Positions 1 through 5,702 of a DNA stretch of 6,008 nucleotides are shown here, piece after piece. The position numbers and the translations under genes are program-made. Under the pieces are notes generated by a model. It had not been told where the DNA came from. It saw only the letters and a program-made list of their open reading frames with translations, and made no database searches. The first letter of the stretch is position 1; each line of letters starts with the position of its first letter. The DNA is from DUOJ01 sp041676265 (GTDB taxonomy: Bacteria; Spirochaetota; Spirochaetia; Sphaerochaetales; Sphaerochaetaceae), in assembly GCA_041676265.1 (NCBI GenBank), contig JBAYSE010000102.1, positions 1 to 6,008 on the forward strand, read 5' to 3'.

Positions 1-366
1 GGCAATGAAGAGGCCACCAAAATCTCGGGAATCAATACCGATAGGCTGAAATTGTTGGTCTATAGTATTGGAGGCTGTCTCTACGCTTTCTCCGGAATTA
101 TTACCGCCAGTAAATTGGGTGTTGGCCAACCAACTGCCGGTAATGGGTACGAACTGGATGCTATTGCCGCCGTTGTTATCGGGGGAGCATCGCTTACCGG
201 AGGGGCCGGAACGATCGCCGGGACCGTTATTGGAGCTGCAATCATGGGTATTTTGAGGAATGCACTGGTGCTCCTCTCAATTCGTTCCCACTGGCAACAG
301 TTTGTCATTGGCTGGGTTATAATCATAGCCGTTATTTTGGATCAATTGAGAGTTGCTAAAAACTAG
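1..366 (+). CDS. ABC sugar transporter permease, RbsC type (C-terminal part)
   Basis: This is the inner-membrane permease of a ribose/sugar-type ABC importer (BPD_transp_2 family), truncated by the left edge of the window. The reading frame is open from base 1, leaving 121 residues of a protein that is usually about 320 long. The fragment begins NEEATKISGIN, like the cytoplasmic loop NEEAARLSGIN of RbsC proteins that contacts the ATPase. Two hydrophobic segments follow, and between them lies the hallmark QPTAGNGYELDAIAAVVIGG with a following SLTGGAGTIAGTVIGA stretch, which is diagnostic of this family. A further hydrophobic segment (about residues 100-115) precedes the end. The binding-protein gene follows 46 bp downstream on the same strand, so the two are almost certainly co-transcribed. 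The ATPase gene is not in the window and presumably lies upstream, as in rbs operons. Substrate specificity cannot be inferred from this part. The TTG at 52 is internal, not a start. Confidence 0.95.
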   Translation, partial: GNEEATKISGINTDRLKLLVYSIGGCLYAFSGIITASKLGVGQPTAGNGYELDAIAAVVIGGASLTGGAGTIAGTVIGAAIMGILRNALVLLSIRSHWQQFVIGWVIIIAVILDQLRVAKN

Positions 367-373
367 AGAATAA

Positions 374-390
374 CTATTGCTTTGCAATAG
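374..390 (+). other. Small intergenic hairpin between permease and binding-protein genes
   Basis: CTATTGC, a TTT loop and GCAATAG form a perfect 7-bp stem starting 7 bp after the permease stop. It is followed by eight or more A residues, not T, so it is not a rightward intrinsic terminator. It sits just upstream of the binding-protein Shine-Dalgarno (401-406). By analogy with hairpins in other sugar ABC operons it may shape mRNA stability or processing, but the stem is short and this is only an inference. Confidence 0.45.
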
Positions 391-412
391 AAAAAAAAGA
401 AAGGAGTACGTT

Positions 413-1411
413 ATGAAGAAACTGTTACTTGTAACACTGCTCGTAGTATTAGTAGCCGGTGGACTATTGTTTGCCGCTGGAGCTAAAGAGAAAGAGCGCG
501 TGATTGCTGTTGTTCCGCAGCAGTTAGGAAACGTCGTTTTCCTCCCCGCCGAAGAGGGCATGAAAGCTGCCGGAAAAGACTTTGGGGTTAAAGTCCTTTG
601 GGAAGCTCCCACTAAAGCCGAAGCACAGCTACAGGTAGAGGTAATGGAAGGTCTCATTGAGAGAGGGGTTTCCGCTATCGCCATTAGCTGTAACCACCCT
701 GATGCCCTCGCCGGTGTTATCAATCAAGCCATCGCGGCCGGGATAGCAGTGTCAACCTTTGACGCCGACTCCCCAGGAAGTAACCGTCAGTTCTTTGCCG
801 GTACTAACAACTACCAAGCTGGTTACATCTGCGGTGAAGAGATGTTACGCCTCTACAAAGATCATAAAAAAGACCGCATCAGAGTGGCTCTCTTAGAGGG
901 AATCCCCGGTGCTTTCGATATTGAATCCCGGAAAAAAGGCTTTAAAGACGCGGTTGCCGGCTCAAATATTGAGGTAGTTTACGAAGGTGCCTGTGACGAC
1001 GACGTTGACAAATCTGTTATCATCGTTGAGGACTACACCAGAGCTAACCCCAACATTGACGCTTGGTTCATGGCCGGTGGCTGGCCCTACGTTGTACAAC
1101 CCGGTGCTATGCCCGAGTACACTAAATGGAAACAGTCCGACCCCCAAAACCACATGGTCGTTACCATGGACGTTTTCCCTTCATCTAAAGAGTTCTTCGA
1201 CATGGGCCTCATCGACTCCGCCGTCGACCAGAGCTTCTACGACATGGGTTACTTGAGCGTTAAGAACCTCCTTAACGTGCTTGACGGCAAACCAATTGAA
1301 GGTCTTGAAATCATTACCATGGATGATGAAGGCGTTGTCTACAATATCCCATCAATCGATACCGGTACAAGAATTGTCACTCCCGACAACTATAAAACTG
1401 AAATCAAATAA
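413..1411 (+). CDS. Periplasmic sugar-binding protein of an ABC importer (RbsB-like, Peripla_BP_4)
   Basis: This 332-residue solute-binding protein delivers substrate to the adjacent permease. The start is the ATG at 413, with AAGGAG (401-406) six bases upstream; the frame stays open further upstream, but nothing there has a ribosome site. Residues 1-24 look like a signal peptide: Lys-Lys, a Leu/Val-rich core, then an A-G-A end and a charged KEKE start of the mature protein. There is no Cys near the cleavage site, so it is a Sec-exported soluble protein or one held by an uncleaved anchor, not a lipoprotein. The fold follows the type I periplasmic binding protein pattern: an IAVVPQQLGN first strand, a GVSAIAISCNHPDAL segment, IAVSTFDAD and FAGTNNYQAGYICGEEM. 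These resemble RbsB and the RhaS/LsrB-type proteins. Late hinge residues DSAVDQSFYDMGYLSVKNL are typical. The ligand is not identifiable; a sugar or polyol fits the neighbouring kinase and dehydrogenase. Confidence 0.93.
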   Translation: MKKLLLVTLLVVLVAGGLLFAAGAKEKERVIAVVPQQLGNVVFLPAEEGMKAAGKDFGVKVLWEAPTKAEAQLQVEVMEGLIERGVSAIAISCNHPDALAGVINQAIAAGIAVSTFDADSPGSNRQFFAGTNNYQAGYICGEEMLRLYKDHKKDRIRVALLEGIPGAFDIESRKKGFKDAVAGSNIEVVYEGACDDDVDKSVIIVEDYTRANPNIDAWFMAGGWPYVVQPGAMPEYTKWKQSDPQNHMVVTMDVFPSSKEFFDMGLIDSAVDQSFYDMGYLSVKNLLNVLDGKPIEGLEIITMDDEGVVYNIPSIDTGTRIVTPDNYKTEIK

Positions 1412-1440
1412 GGTGGAATAGAACGCTTAGAGTGTAAATT

Positions 1441-1472
1441 ATGGCGGCAACAATTTAGCTTGTTGCCGCCAT
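1441..1472 (+). other. Strong intergenic hairpin between binding-protein and kinase genes
   Basis: ATGGCGGCAACAA (1441-1453), a six-base loop and TTGTTGCCGCCAT (1460-1472) make a perfect 13-bp stem in the 79-bp gap before the kinase. The tail is only TTAT, so it would be a weak terminator at most. In rbs- and mal-type operons, hairpins after the binding-protein gene stabilise the upstream mRNA or attenuate read-through, so that binding protein exceeds downstream products. The same role is likely here but is inferred. The stem ends 18 bases before the kinase ATG. Confidence 0.7.
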
Positions 1473-1490
1473 TTATCAGGTCTAATACAG

Positions 1491-2972
1491 ATGAAACAAT
1501 ACGTAATAACGCTGGACTTGGGGACAAGTGGCTTTAAACTTGGCCTAATTAGCGAAGAATTAGAGGTAGTCTACAGTACTTACCAAAGTGTCCGTTCAAA
1601 TGATCTCTCTACTAATTTAGACCTAATTATCGCCATGTTAAAGCATCTCGATACCGAAAAATTTCCTGTTTGTGGCATAACTCTCTCGGGTCAAATGGGA
1701 GGTGTAGTTGCCGTAGATTCAAACTTTAACCCTCTGACCCCTTTCGATTCGGGCCTCGATGTCCGCTGTGAAAAATATAACCACCTTTTACATGCCACTC
1801 TCCAAGAAGAGCTCTATGAAGTGACTTGTGGGTCGCCCCGTAATACTCCTAAAATTATGTGGTGGAAAAATGAACGGCCGGAGGTCTACCGAAAAGTTGC
1901 CAAATTTGTCCCGCTCCACACCTACATGGCCGGCAAGATGTGTGGCCTGAGGGGAGAAGAGGCTGTTATTGACCACACTATGTTAGCCTTCTGGGGTAAC
2001 GAAAACATTGCACGGCTCGATTGGTGGCTTGAAGGCAGTAAAGCTCTCTCCTTAGAGTTGGAGAAGTTTCCACAAGTTGTCTCTCCCTTTAGCTTCCTCG
2101 GTAGTGTCAGTCGGGAATTCGCCAATCTAAGCGGAATTAAAGCGGGAACACCGCTCTATGTGGGAGCAGGGGACCAAAGTGCCGGTCTTTATGGCATGGG
2201 TTTTAATCGGCCCAATTTGACCCTTGAAGTGAGTGGGAGTTCAACACTCCTGTTCACTACCACAGCTAAACATATCGCTGACACCAGTGGTACAATCATC
2301 TACCTACCGGCCCTCTTTGAGGGCCTCTACTACAGTTGTAGTTATATTAATGGGGGCGGCATAAACCTCCCCTGGTTTAAAAACTTAGTGGACAGTAGCG
2401 CTGATGAGGCGGCTTTTTACAAAGAGATGGGTCAACGGGCCTCTCAGATAGATATCGGCTCACACGGACTCCTCTTCAACCCCTATTTAGGGGGGCGCCA
2501 GTGTCCTTACGACTCAGCAATGAAAGGGGCTTTTTTAGGACTCACCCTAGAACACACCACAGACCACCTCTACCGTTCAATCTTGGAATCGATTGCCTAT
2601 GCCCACTTAATTGGTAAGGAGCGGATGGAAGAGCTCTTCGACCTGTCGATTGAGACTATCTACTGCTGTGGAGGAGGGGCAAAAGACCCCTTATGGAATC
2701 AAATTAAGGCCTCTGTTTTGAGCTCTACCGTGCAGCCACTTCAGAGTTATGAGGGGAATTTAATTGGTAATGCCCTTATAGCCTTGGTGGGCTGTAAAAT
2801 AGTGACTCTTGAGGAGAGTATTAACCGCCCGATTCGCCCCACGGGGACCCCTTTTACCCCTCTAAAGTCAGAGCAAGCGAGGTACCGGCCCTACAGTGAA
2901 CTCTTTAAGAACTTAGATACCCTCTCATACCAAGCCATTTCACATGCCCTCAGCGAATTAAGCCAAGATTGA
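1491..2972 (+). CDS. FGGY-family carbohydrate/polyol kinase (xylulokinase-like)
   Basis: This 493-residue cytoplasmic ATP-dependent kinase has the usual FGGY length (about 490-520). The N-terminal ATPase lobe starts with ITLDLGTSGFK (Asp9, the phosphate-loop Asp). It also has SGQMGG (67-71) and a DVR triplet (90-92), matching the W-x-D-x-R region although the Trp is missing. The second lobe has GAGDQSAG, whose Asp228 corresponds to the catalytic base (Asp233 in E. coli XylB), then GSSTLLF, and the adenosine-binding GGGAKDPLWNQI (394-405). Xylulokinases normally read GQMHG where this protein reads GQMGG, so xylulose is doubtful as the substrate; other pentuloses or polyols are possible. The start is ATG 1491 with only a weak AGG (1478-1480) upstream. 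It lies 79 bp behind the binding-protein gene, so it is probably in the same operon, and its stop overlaps the convergent regulator gene. Confidence 0.93.
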   Translation: MKQYVITLDLGTSGFKLGLISEELEVVYSTYQSVRSNDLSTNLDLIIAMLKHLDTEKFPVCGITLSGQMGGVVAVDSNFNPLTPFDSGLDVRCEKYNHLLHATLQEELYEVTCGSPRNTPKIMWWKNERPEVYRKVAKFVPLHTYMAGKMCGLRGEEAVIDHTMLAFWGNENIARLDWWLEGSKALSLELEKFPQVVSPFSFLGSVSREFANLSGIKAGTPLYVGAGDQSAGLYGMGFNRPNLTLEVSGSSTLLFTTTAKHIADTSGTIIYLPALFEGLYYSCSYINGGGINLPWFKNLVDSSADEAAFYKEMGQRASQIDIGSHGLLFNPYLGGRQCPYDSAMKGAFLGLTLEHTTDHLYRSILESIAYAHLIGKERMEELFDLSIETIYCCGGGAKDPLWNQIKASVLSSTVQPLQSYEGNLIGNALIALVGCKIVTLEESINRPIRPTGTPFTPLKSEQARYRPYSELFKNLDTLSYQAISHALSELSQD

Positions 2973-3860
2973 GGCCGCGCACGCCTCGTCGGTGATTAAG
3001 TCGGTAATAATCCCGCTCTTCAGAGCACCCTTGAGGGCTTTTGCTTTGGGTTCCCCTCCGGCAATGACAAAGCGCTTTTTAATCTTTCGTAGCAATTCAA
3101 GGGGAATACTAACGAGTCTCTGACTAATCTCAGTTGTGATAAACTCCCCTTCAGCGTTAAAACAATGGCCCAAAACATCACCGATACACTCTGATGCCTC
3201 TGCGCCAAATTCACGTAAGGCTTCGGTGAAGGAGTGGGGGCTACCGAAGGAGCCCACGCCAAAATAGGCTTCATCACAGTTGGCCCAGAGTCTTTCAATG
3301 CCACTCTCTTTGATATGGGCGAAGATTCCCTTCTTAGCCTCGGCGCTTTCAGCCAAGGCTAAACTGGTTAAGTAGTTGCCACGGGAGCCTAGTTTCTCGC
3401 AAACTAATTGGACTATGGAGAGGGGATTAGCCGGTGATACCGCTGAAACGCCACCCATCAATTGGACGACGTGGACGTTATGGGTCTCAATTGGGCGCAT
3501 ATTTTGGGCCATTTTTCCAATACTCTCGCCCACTCCCATCCCATAGACCCTGTTGTGGGGTAAGCTGTTGATAAAGTAGAAAGCGGCCACCTTGGCGAGG
3601 TGAGACTTGAGTTCAGTGCCTTCTGTTTTTACCACCTTAGCCGAATTTAAATTAAAAGTTTGGCAAAGGGCCGTTTGTAACTCCGTGTTGAGCTTAAAGG
3701 GGAGATCTATTGAGGTGCGTACAACTTTACTCTCGCGGGCTTTTTGCAGAAGCCGAGAGACGTTCATTTTAGAGAGTTTGAGATAGGTGGCAATCTCTTG
3801 TTGGGAGAGACCTTGGTAGTAGTAAAGATAGGCAACCTGTTCTAGCGTGTAATCTTCCAT
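2958..3860 (-). CDS. SorC/DeoR-type sugar-responsive transcriptional regulator
   Basis: This 300-residue DNA-binding regulator probably controls the surrounding genes. Residues 18-39 (LSQQEIATYLKLSKMNVSRLLQ) form a helix-turn-helix of the sigma70-region-4-like kind found in SorC proteins. Residues from about 60 to the end form the Sugar-bind (PF04198) effector domain, with YGMGVGESIGKMA, VVQLMGG, YFGVGSFG and GDVLGHCFNAEGEFI. It ends with AGGEPKAKALKGAL and IITDLITDEACAASIL, the standard SorC ending. Relatives (CggR, DeoR of Bacillus, EryD, LsrR) bind phosphorylated sugars. The start is ATG at 3860, directly behind an AAGGGGGGGGAG ribosome site. The frame runs 44 codons further upstream, but across the promoter -10/-35 region of both strands, so that extension is not coding. 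It is divergent from the dehydrogenase gene and convergent with the kinase, overlapping its end by 15 bp. Whether it represses or activates is not visible. Confidence 0.93.
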   Translation of the reverse strand: MEDYTLEQVAYLYYYQGLSQQEIATYLKLSKMNVSRLLQKARESKVVRTSIDLPFKLNTELQTALCQTFNLNSAKVVKTEGTELKSHLAKVAAFYFINSLPHNRVYGMGVGESIGKMAQNMRPIETHNVHVVQLMGGVSAVSPANPLSIVQLVCEKLGSRGNYLTSLALAESAEAKKGIFAHIKESGIERLWANCDEAYFGVGSFGSPHSFTEALREFGAEASECIGDVLGHCFNAEGEFITTEISQRLVSIPLELLRKIKKRFVIAGGEPKAKALKGALKSGIITDLITDEACAASILA

Positions 3861-3872
3861 CTCCCCCCCCTT
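3861..3872 (-). promoter_or_regulatory. Ribosome binding site of the regulator containing a G8 tract
   Basis: Read on the minus strand, the bases before the regulator ATG are AAGGGGGGGGAG, with eight consecutive G (3870 down to 3863). The AAGGGG part fits a Shine-Dalgarno with normal spacing, and it decides the start at 3860. A second GGAG abuts the ATG with no spacing. A homopolymer of this length in a translation signal is prone to slippage, which would alter the spacing. Confidence 0.75.
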
Positions 3873-3882
3873 GATAACCTTA

Positions 3883-3911
3883 ATAGTAAACACAACAAAA
3901 TTTAATGTCAA
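3883..3911 (-). promoter_or_regulatory. Leftward sigma70-type promoter for the SorC regulator
   Basis: On the minus strand TTGACA (3911 down to 3906) is a perfect -35 box, and TACTAT (3888 down to 3883) matches the -10 consensus at four of six bases. The spacer is 17 bp. Transcription would start near 3876, leaving a leader of about 16 bases that is essentially just the ribosome site. It mirrors the rightward promoter at 3938-3967. Confidence 0.75.
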
Positions 3912-3912
3912 T

Positions 3913-3952
3913 AAATAACAAGTAATACAAATAACATTTGACATAAATAACA
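3913..3952. repeat. Three AAATAACA direct repeats at 16-bp period (putative operator)
   Basis: AAATAACA occurs exactly at 3913-3920, 3929-3936 and 3945-3952, each start 16 bp after the previous one (about one and a half helical turns). The array starts just upstream of the leftward -35 box, and its last copy lies in the spacer of the rightward promoter; the second copy ends two bases before that promoter's -35. SorC-family proteins such as CggR use direct-repeat operators, so this is a likely binding site for the neighbouring regulator. Occupancy would block the dehydrogenase promoter and could affect the regulator's own promoter. Confidence 0.6.
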
Positions 3953-3967
3953 GAAAAGACCTACTAT
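3938..3967 (+). promoter_or_regulatory. Rightward sigma70-type promoter for the dehydrogenase-hydrolase transcript
   Basis: TTGACA (3938-3943) and TACTAT (3962-3967) are separated by 18 bp. Transcription would start near 3974, immediately before the AAAGGGG ribosome site, giving a leader of only about 13 bases. The ATG at 3966 lies in the -10 box itself and so cannot be the start of the protein. Confidence 0.77.
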
Positions 3968-3974
3968 GGGGTGT

Positions 3975-3981
3975 AAAGGGG
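3975..3981 (+). promoter_or_regulatory. Ribosome binding site of the dehydrogenase
   Basis: AAAGGGG ends five bases before ATG 3987. This supports that start over the in-frame ATG at 3966, which lacks a Shine-Dalgarno and overlaps the promoter. Confidence 0.75.
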
Positions 3982-3986
3982 TAGCC

Positions 3987-5648
3987 ATGCAAAGTAATCG
4001 AGTAATAATCTGGGGTGCCGGTAAGATAGGGCGGGGGTTAGCCGGTGATCTTTTTCAAGAGGTAGGCAAGACCCTCACCTTCGTTGATTCCAACCAAGAC
4101 TTAGTTGAGGAGCTTAACAGGGTAAAAGCTTACACTGTTTATAACCACTCAAAGCAGGGGCAAACGCAGGTGAGGGTAAAAATAGAAGAGGCCCTCCTCC
4201 CTCAAGACCCGCTACTGAGTGAGAGGCTTAAAGAGGCTAATCTCCTCTTTTTGGCTGTTCAACCGGCGAATCTGGAAGAGAGTATAAAGGCTCTTTCACT
4301 CCACCTAGAGAAGCGGGAAATAGAGGCGCCGTTAGATATCTGGCTATGCTTGAATATGGATGGAGCTAAAGCGACGGCTCTTACTTACTTTGAAGAGAAT
4401 TTAAGTGCGGCTGCTTGGCAATATTTCAAAGCGAAAGTGGGTCTAGCCGAGACGATTGTGATCAGGATGGCTGTTGAGCCACAGCAAGCGGAACCCTTAG
4501 CCGTCCTCACCAACGGTTACACCCCCCTGATTGTTGATCTAGAGGGGCTTAAAACTCCCCCTTTGAAGAGTGATTCAATTGTTTACAGTTCTGAGTTTGC
4601 CAAAGAACAAGAGCGTAAATTCTTAACTTATAATATGGCGCACGCCATAATCGCCTATGGGGGGACACTAATCGGCGAGAAGTACGTCTTTGATGCCATT
4701 AGTAAAGCGTTAATCGCGCTAATAGTGCGCGGAGCACTGGATGAAGTTAGCCAAGCCCTGCAAAGAACTTTAGGTTACTCCAGCGAGGCGATGGAGCAGT
4801 GGAATCGTGCGGTAATGGACAACATGGCTAACCCTTTCCTAAACGATACATTAAAGAGGGTCGGCTCCAATGTAAAACGGAAGATTACCCGGGAAGAGCG
4901 TTTACTAAAGGGGGCACTGCTCTGCCGCTCCCTCGGTATAATGCCCTACTACCTCTATTTGGGTCTAGCTTTAGCCTACTGTAATGGCGATCCTGAAATA
5001 GAGGAGTATATCGCTGTTTATGGCTTTAAAGCGGCCCTACAACGCTTTTCAGGCCTTGATAAGGAGTTAGATGCCCTTTATCTAATCGGTGAACACTATA
5101 AAATGATACAAAGAGGAGAACTAAGCACTTTAATTGAACGTGAGGAGGAAATTACCCTGGCCAAAAGACTCTACAAAGAGGGGTTTAATAACGAATTGGT
5201 CTCACGGGGATGTGGTCAGTGTGCGATAAAAACCTTCACTGACCTCTATGGCAACCCCACCAAAGAAACTTTTCAAGCGGCCACTGCTTTTTCCGGAGGG
5301 ATGTCTTTAGCCGGTGACGGGGTGTGTGGCGGTTACAGTGGCGCGCTACTGGTAATGGGCTCTTTCATTGGTCGCCGTTACGACCATTTAGATGACGGGG
5401 ATAAGGTAAGGCAATACAAAGCCTATGAGATGGGGCAAAAACTGCGCGAGAAATTTCTGGAAGCTTTTGGCAGTGTTATCTGTAGTGAGGTGCAACGGGG
5501 GATCTTTGGTCAGCCCTACCCCCTTTTGACTAAGACTATTCGCAATGAATTCGAGGAGGCGGGGGCTCACCGCGATAAGTGTACCTCCGTAATTGCCCTC
5601 TCGTCGGTCTTAATTGGAGAGCTCCTTAGGGAGGAGGGATTAATCTGA
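3987..5648 (+). CDS. Polyol-phosphate dehydrogenase (MtlD-like) fused to a C_GCAxxG_C_C-type redox domain
   Basis: This 553-residue protein has two parts. Residues 1 to about 390 form a mannitol-1-phosphate 5-dehydrogenase-like long-chain dehydrogenase, about the length of E. coli MtlD (382). It has a Rossmann GAGKIGRG (10-17), Asp34 at the end of the second strand favouring NAD, and the catalytic signature K211-x4-N216-x2-H219 in RKFLTYNMAHA. NPFLNDTLKRVG (282-293) and a following RKITREERL match MtlD. The family interconverts polyol phosphates and ketose phosphates. Residues from about 395 resemble the C_GCAxxG_C_C family of putative redox proteins, normally stand-alone at about 140 residues. 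It shows C409-x2-C412, a SGGM, C447 in CGGYSG (close to CGAxxG), C499 in FGSVIC and C532 near the end. The function of this extension is unknown. The start is ATG 3987, and 54 bp separate it from the nucleoside hydrolase gene. The exact substrate is unknown; the kinase in the same locus suggests a polyol phosphate. Confidence 0.9.
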   Translation: MQSNRVIIWGAGKIGRGLAGDLFQEVGKTLTFVDSNQDLVEELNRVKAYTVYNHSKQGQTQVRVKIEEALLPQDPLLSERLKEANLLFLAVQPANLEESIKALSLHLEKREIEAPLDIWLCLNMDGAKATALTYFEENLSAAAWQYFKAKVGLAETIVIRMAVEPQQAEPLAVLTNGYTPLIVDLEGLKTPPLKSDSIVYSSEFAKEQERKFLTYNMAHAIIAYGGTLIGEKYVFDAISKALIALIVRGALDEVSQALQRTLGYSSEAMEQWNRAVMDNMANPFLNDTLKRVGSNVKRKITREERLLKGALLCRSLGIMPYYLYLGLALAYCNGDPEIEEYIAVYGFKAALQRFSGLDKELDALYLIGEHYKMIQRGELSTLIEREEEITLAKRLYKEGFNNELVSRGCGQCAIKTFTDLYGNPTKETFQAATAFSGGMSLAGDGVCGGYSGALLVMGSFIGRRYDHLDDGDKVRQYKAYEMGQKLREKFLEAFGSVICSEVQRGIFGQPYPLLTKTIRNEFEEAGAHRDKCTSVIALSSVLIGELLREEGLI

Positions 5649-5686
5649 ATAGTTGTTTAAAAGGAGCGATTAAGGCATAATTGTGC

Positions 5687-5695
5687 AAAAGGGGG
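5687..5695 (+). promoter_or_regulatory. Ribosome binding site supporting a GTG start
   Basis: AAAAGGGGG ends seven bases before GTG 5703. No in-frame ATG nearby has a comparable site, because the ATG at 5721 would start inside the first active-site strand. Confidence 0.65.
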
Positions 5696-5702
5696 CCCTC
5701 AG

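Noticed and set aside
377..412. N-terminal extension of the binding protein starting at the TTG at 377
   Set aside because: The extension falls in the hairpin and the Shine-Dalgarno, and would bury the signal peptide.
277..723. 148-codon minus-strand open frame opposite the permease/binding-protein junction
   Set aside because: It lies antisense to two well-supported genes and has no recognisable domain or ribosome site; it is a shadow of the coding strand.
1441..1458. Five-codon ORF (M-A-A-T-I) inside the hairpin as a leader peptide
   Set aside because: There is no ribosome site at a suitable distance; the ATG is simply part of the stem.
2971..2987. GAGGC ... GCCTC hairpin as a bidirectional terminator at the kinase/regulator junction
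   Set aside because: It has only a 5-bp stem with a 7-base loop and no T tract on either strand, and it lies within the regulator's coding sequence.
3905..3944. Inverted repeat ATGTCAA ... TTGACAT as a palindromic operator
   Set aside because: The two arms are the -35 boxes of the divergent promoters, which explains the symmetry without an operator.
3966..3986. ATG 3966 as the dehydrogenase start
   Set aside because: It overlaps the -10 box and lies upstream of the expected transcription start. ATG 3987 has AAAGGGG at good spacing.
3861..3992. A 44-residue N-terminal extension of the regulator (upstream in-frame ATG at 3992)
   Set aside because: It would translate through both promoters, lacks a ribosome site, and adds hydrophobic residues foreign to SorC proteins. 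ATG 3860 has a strong site.
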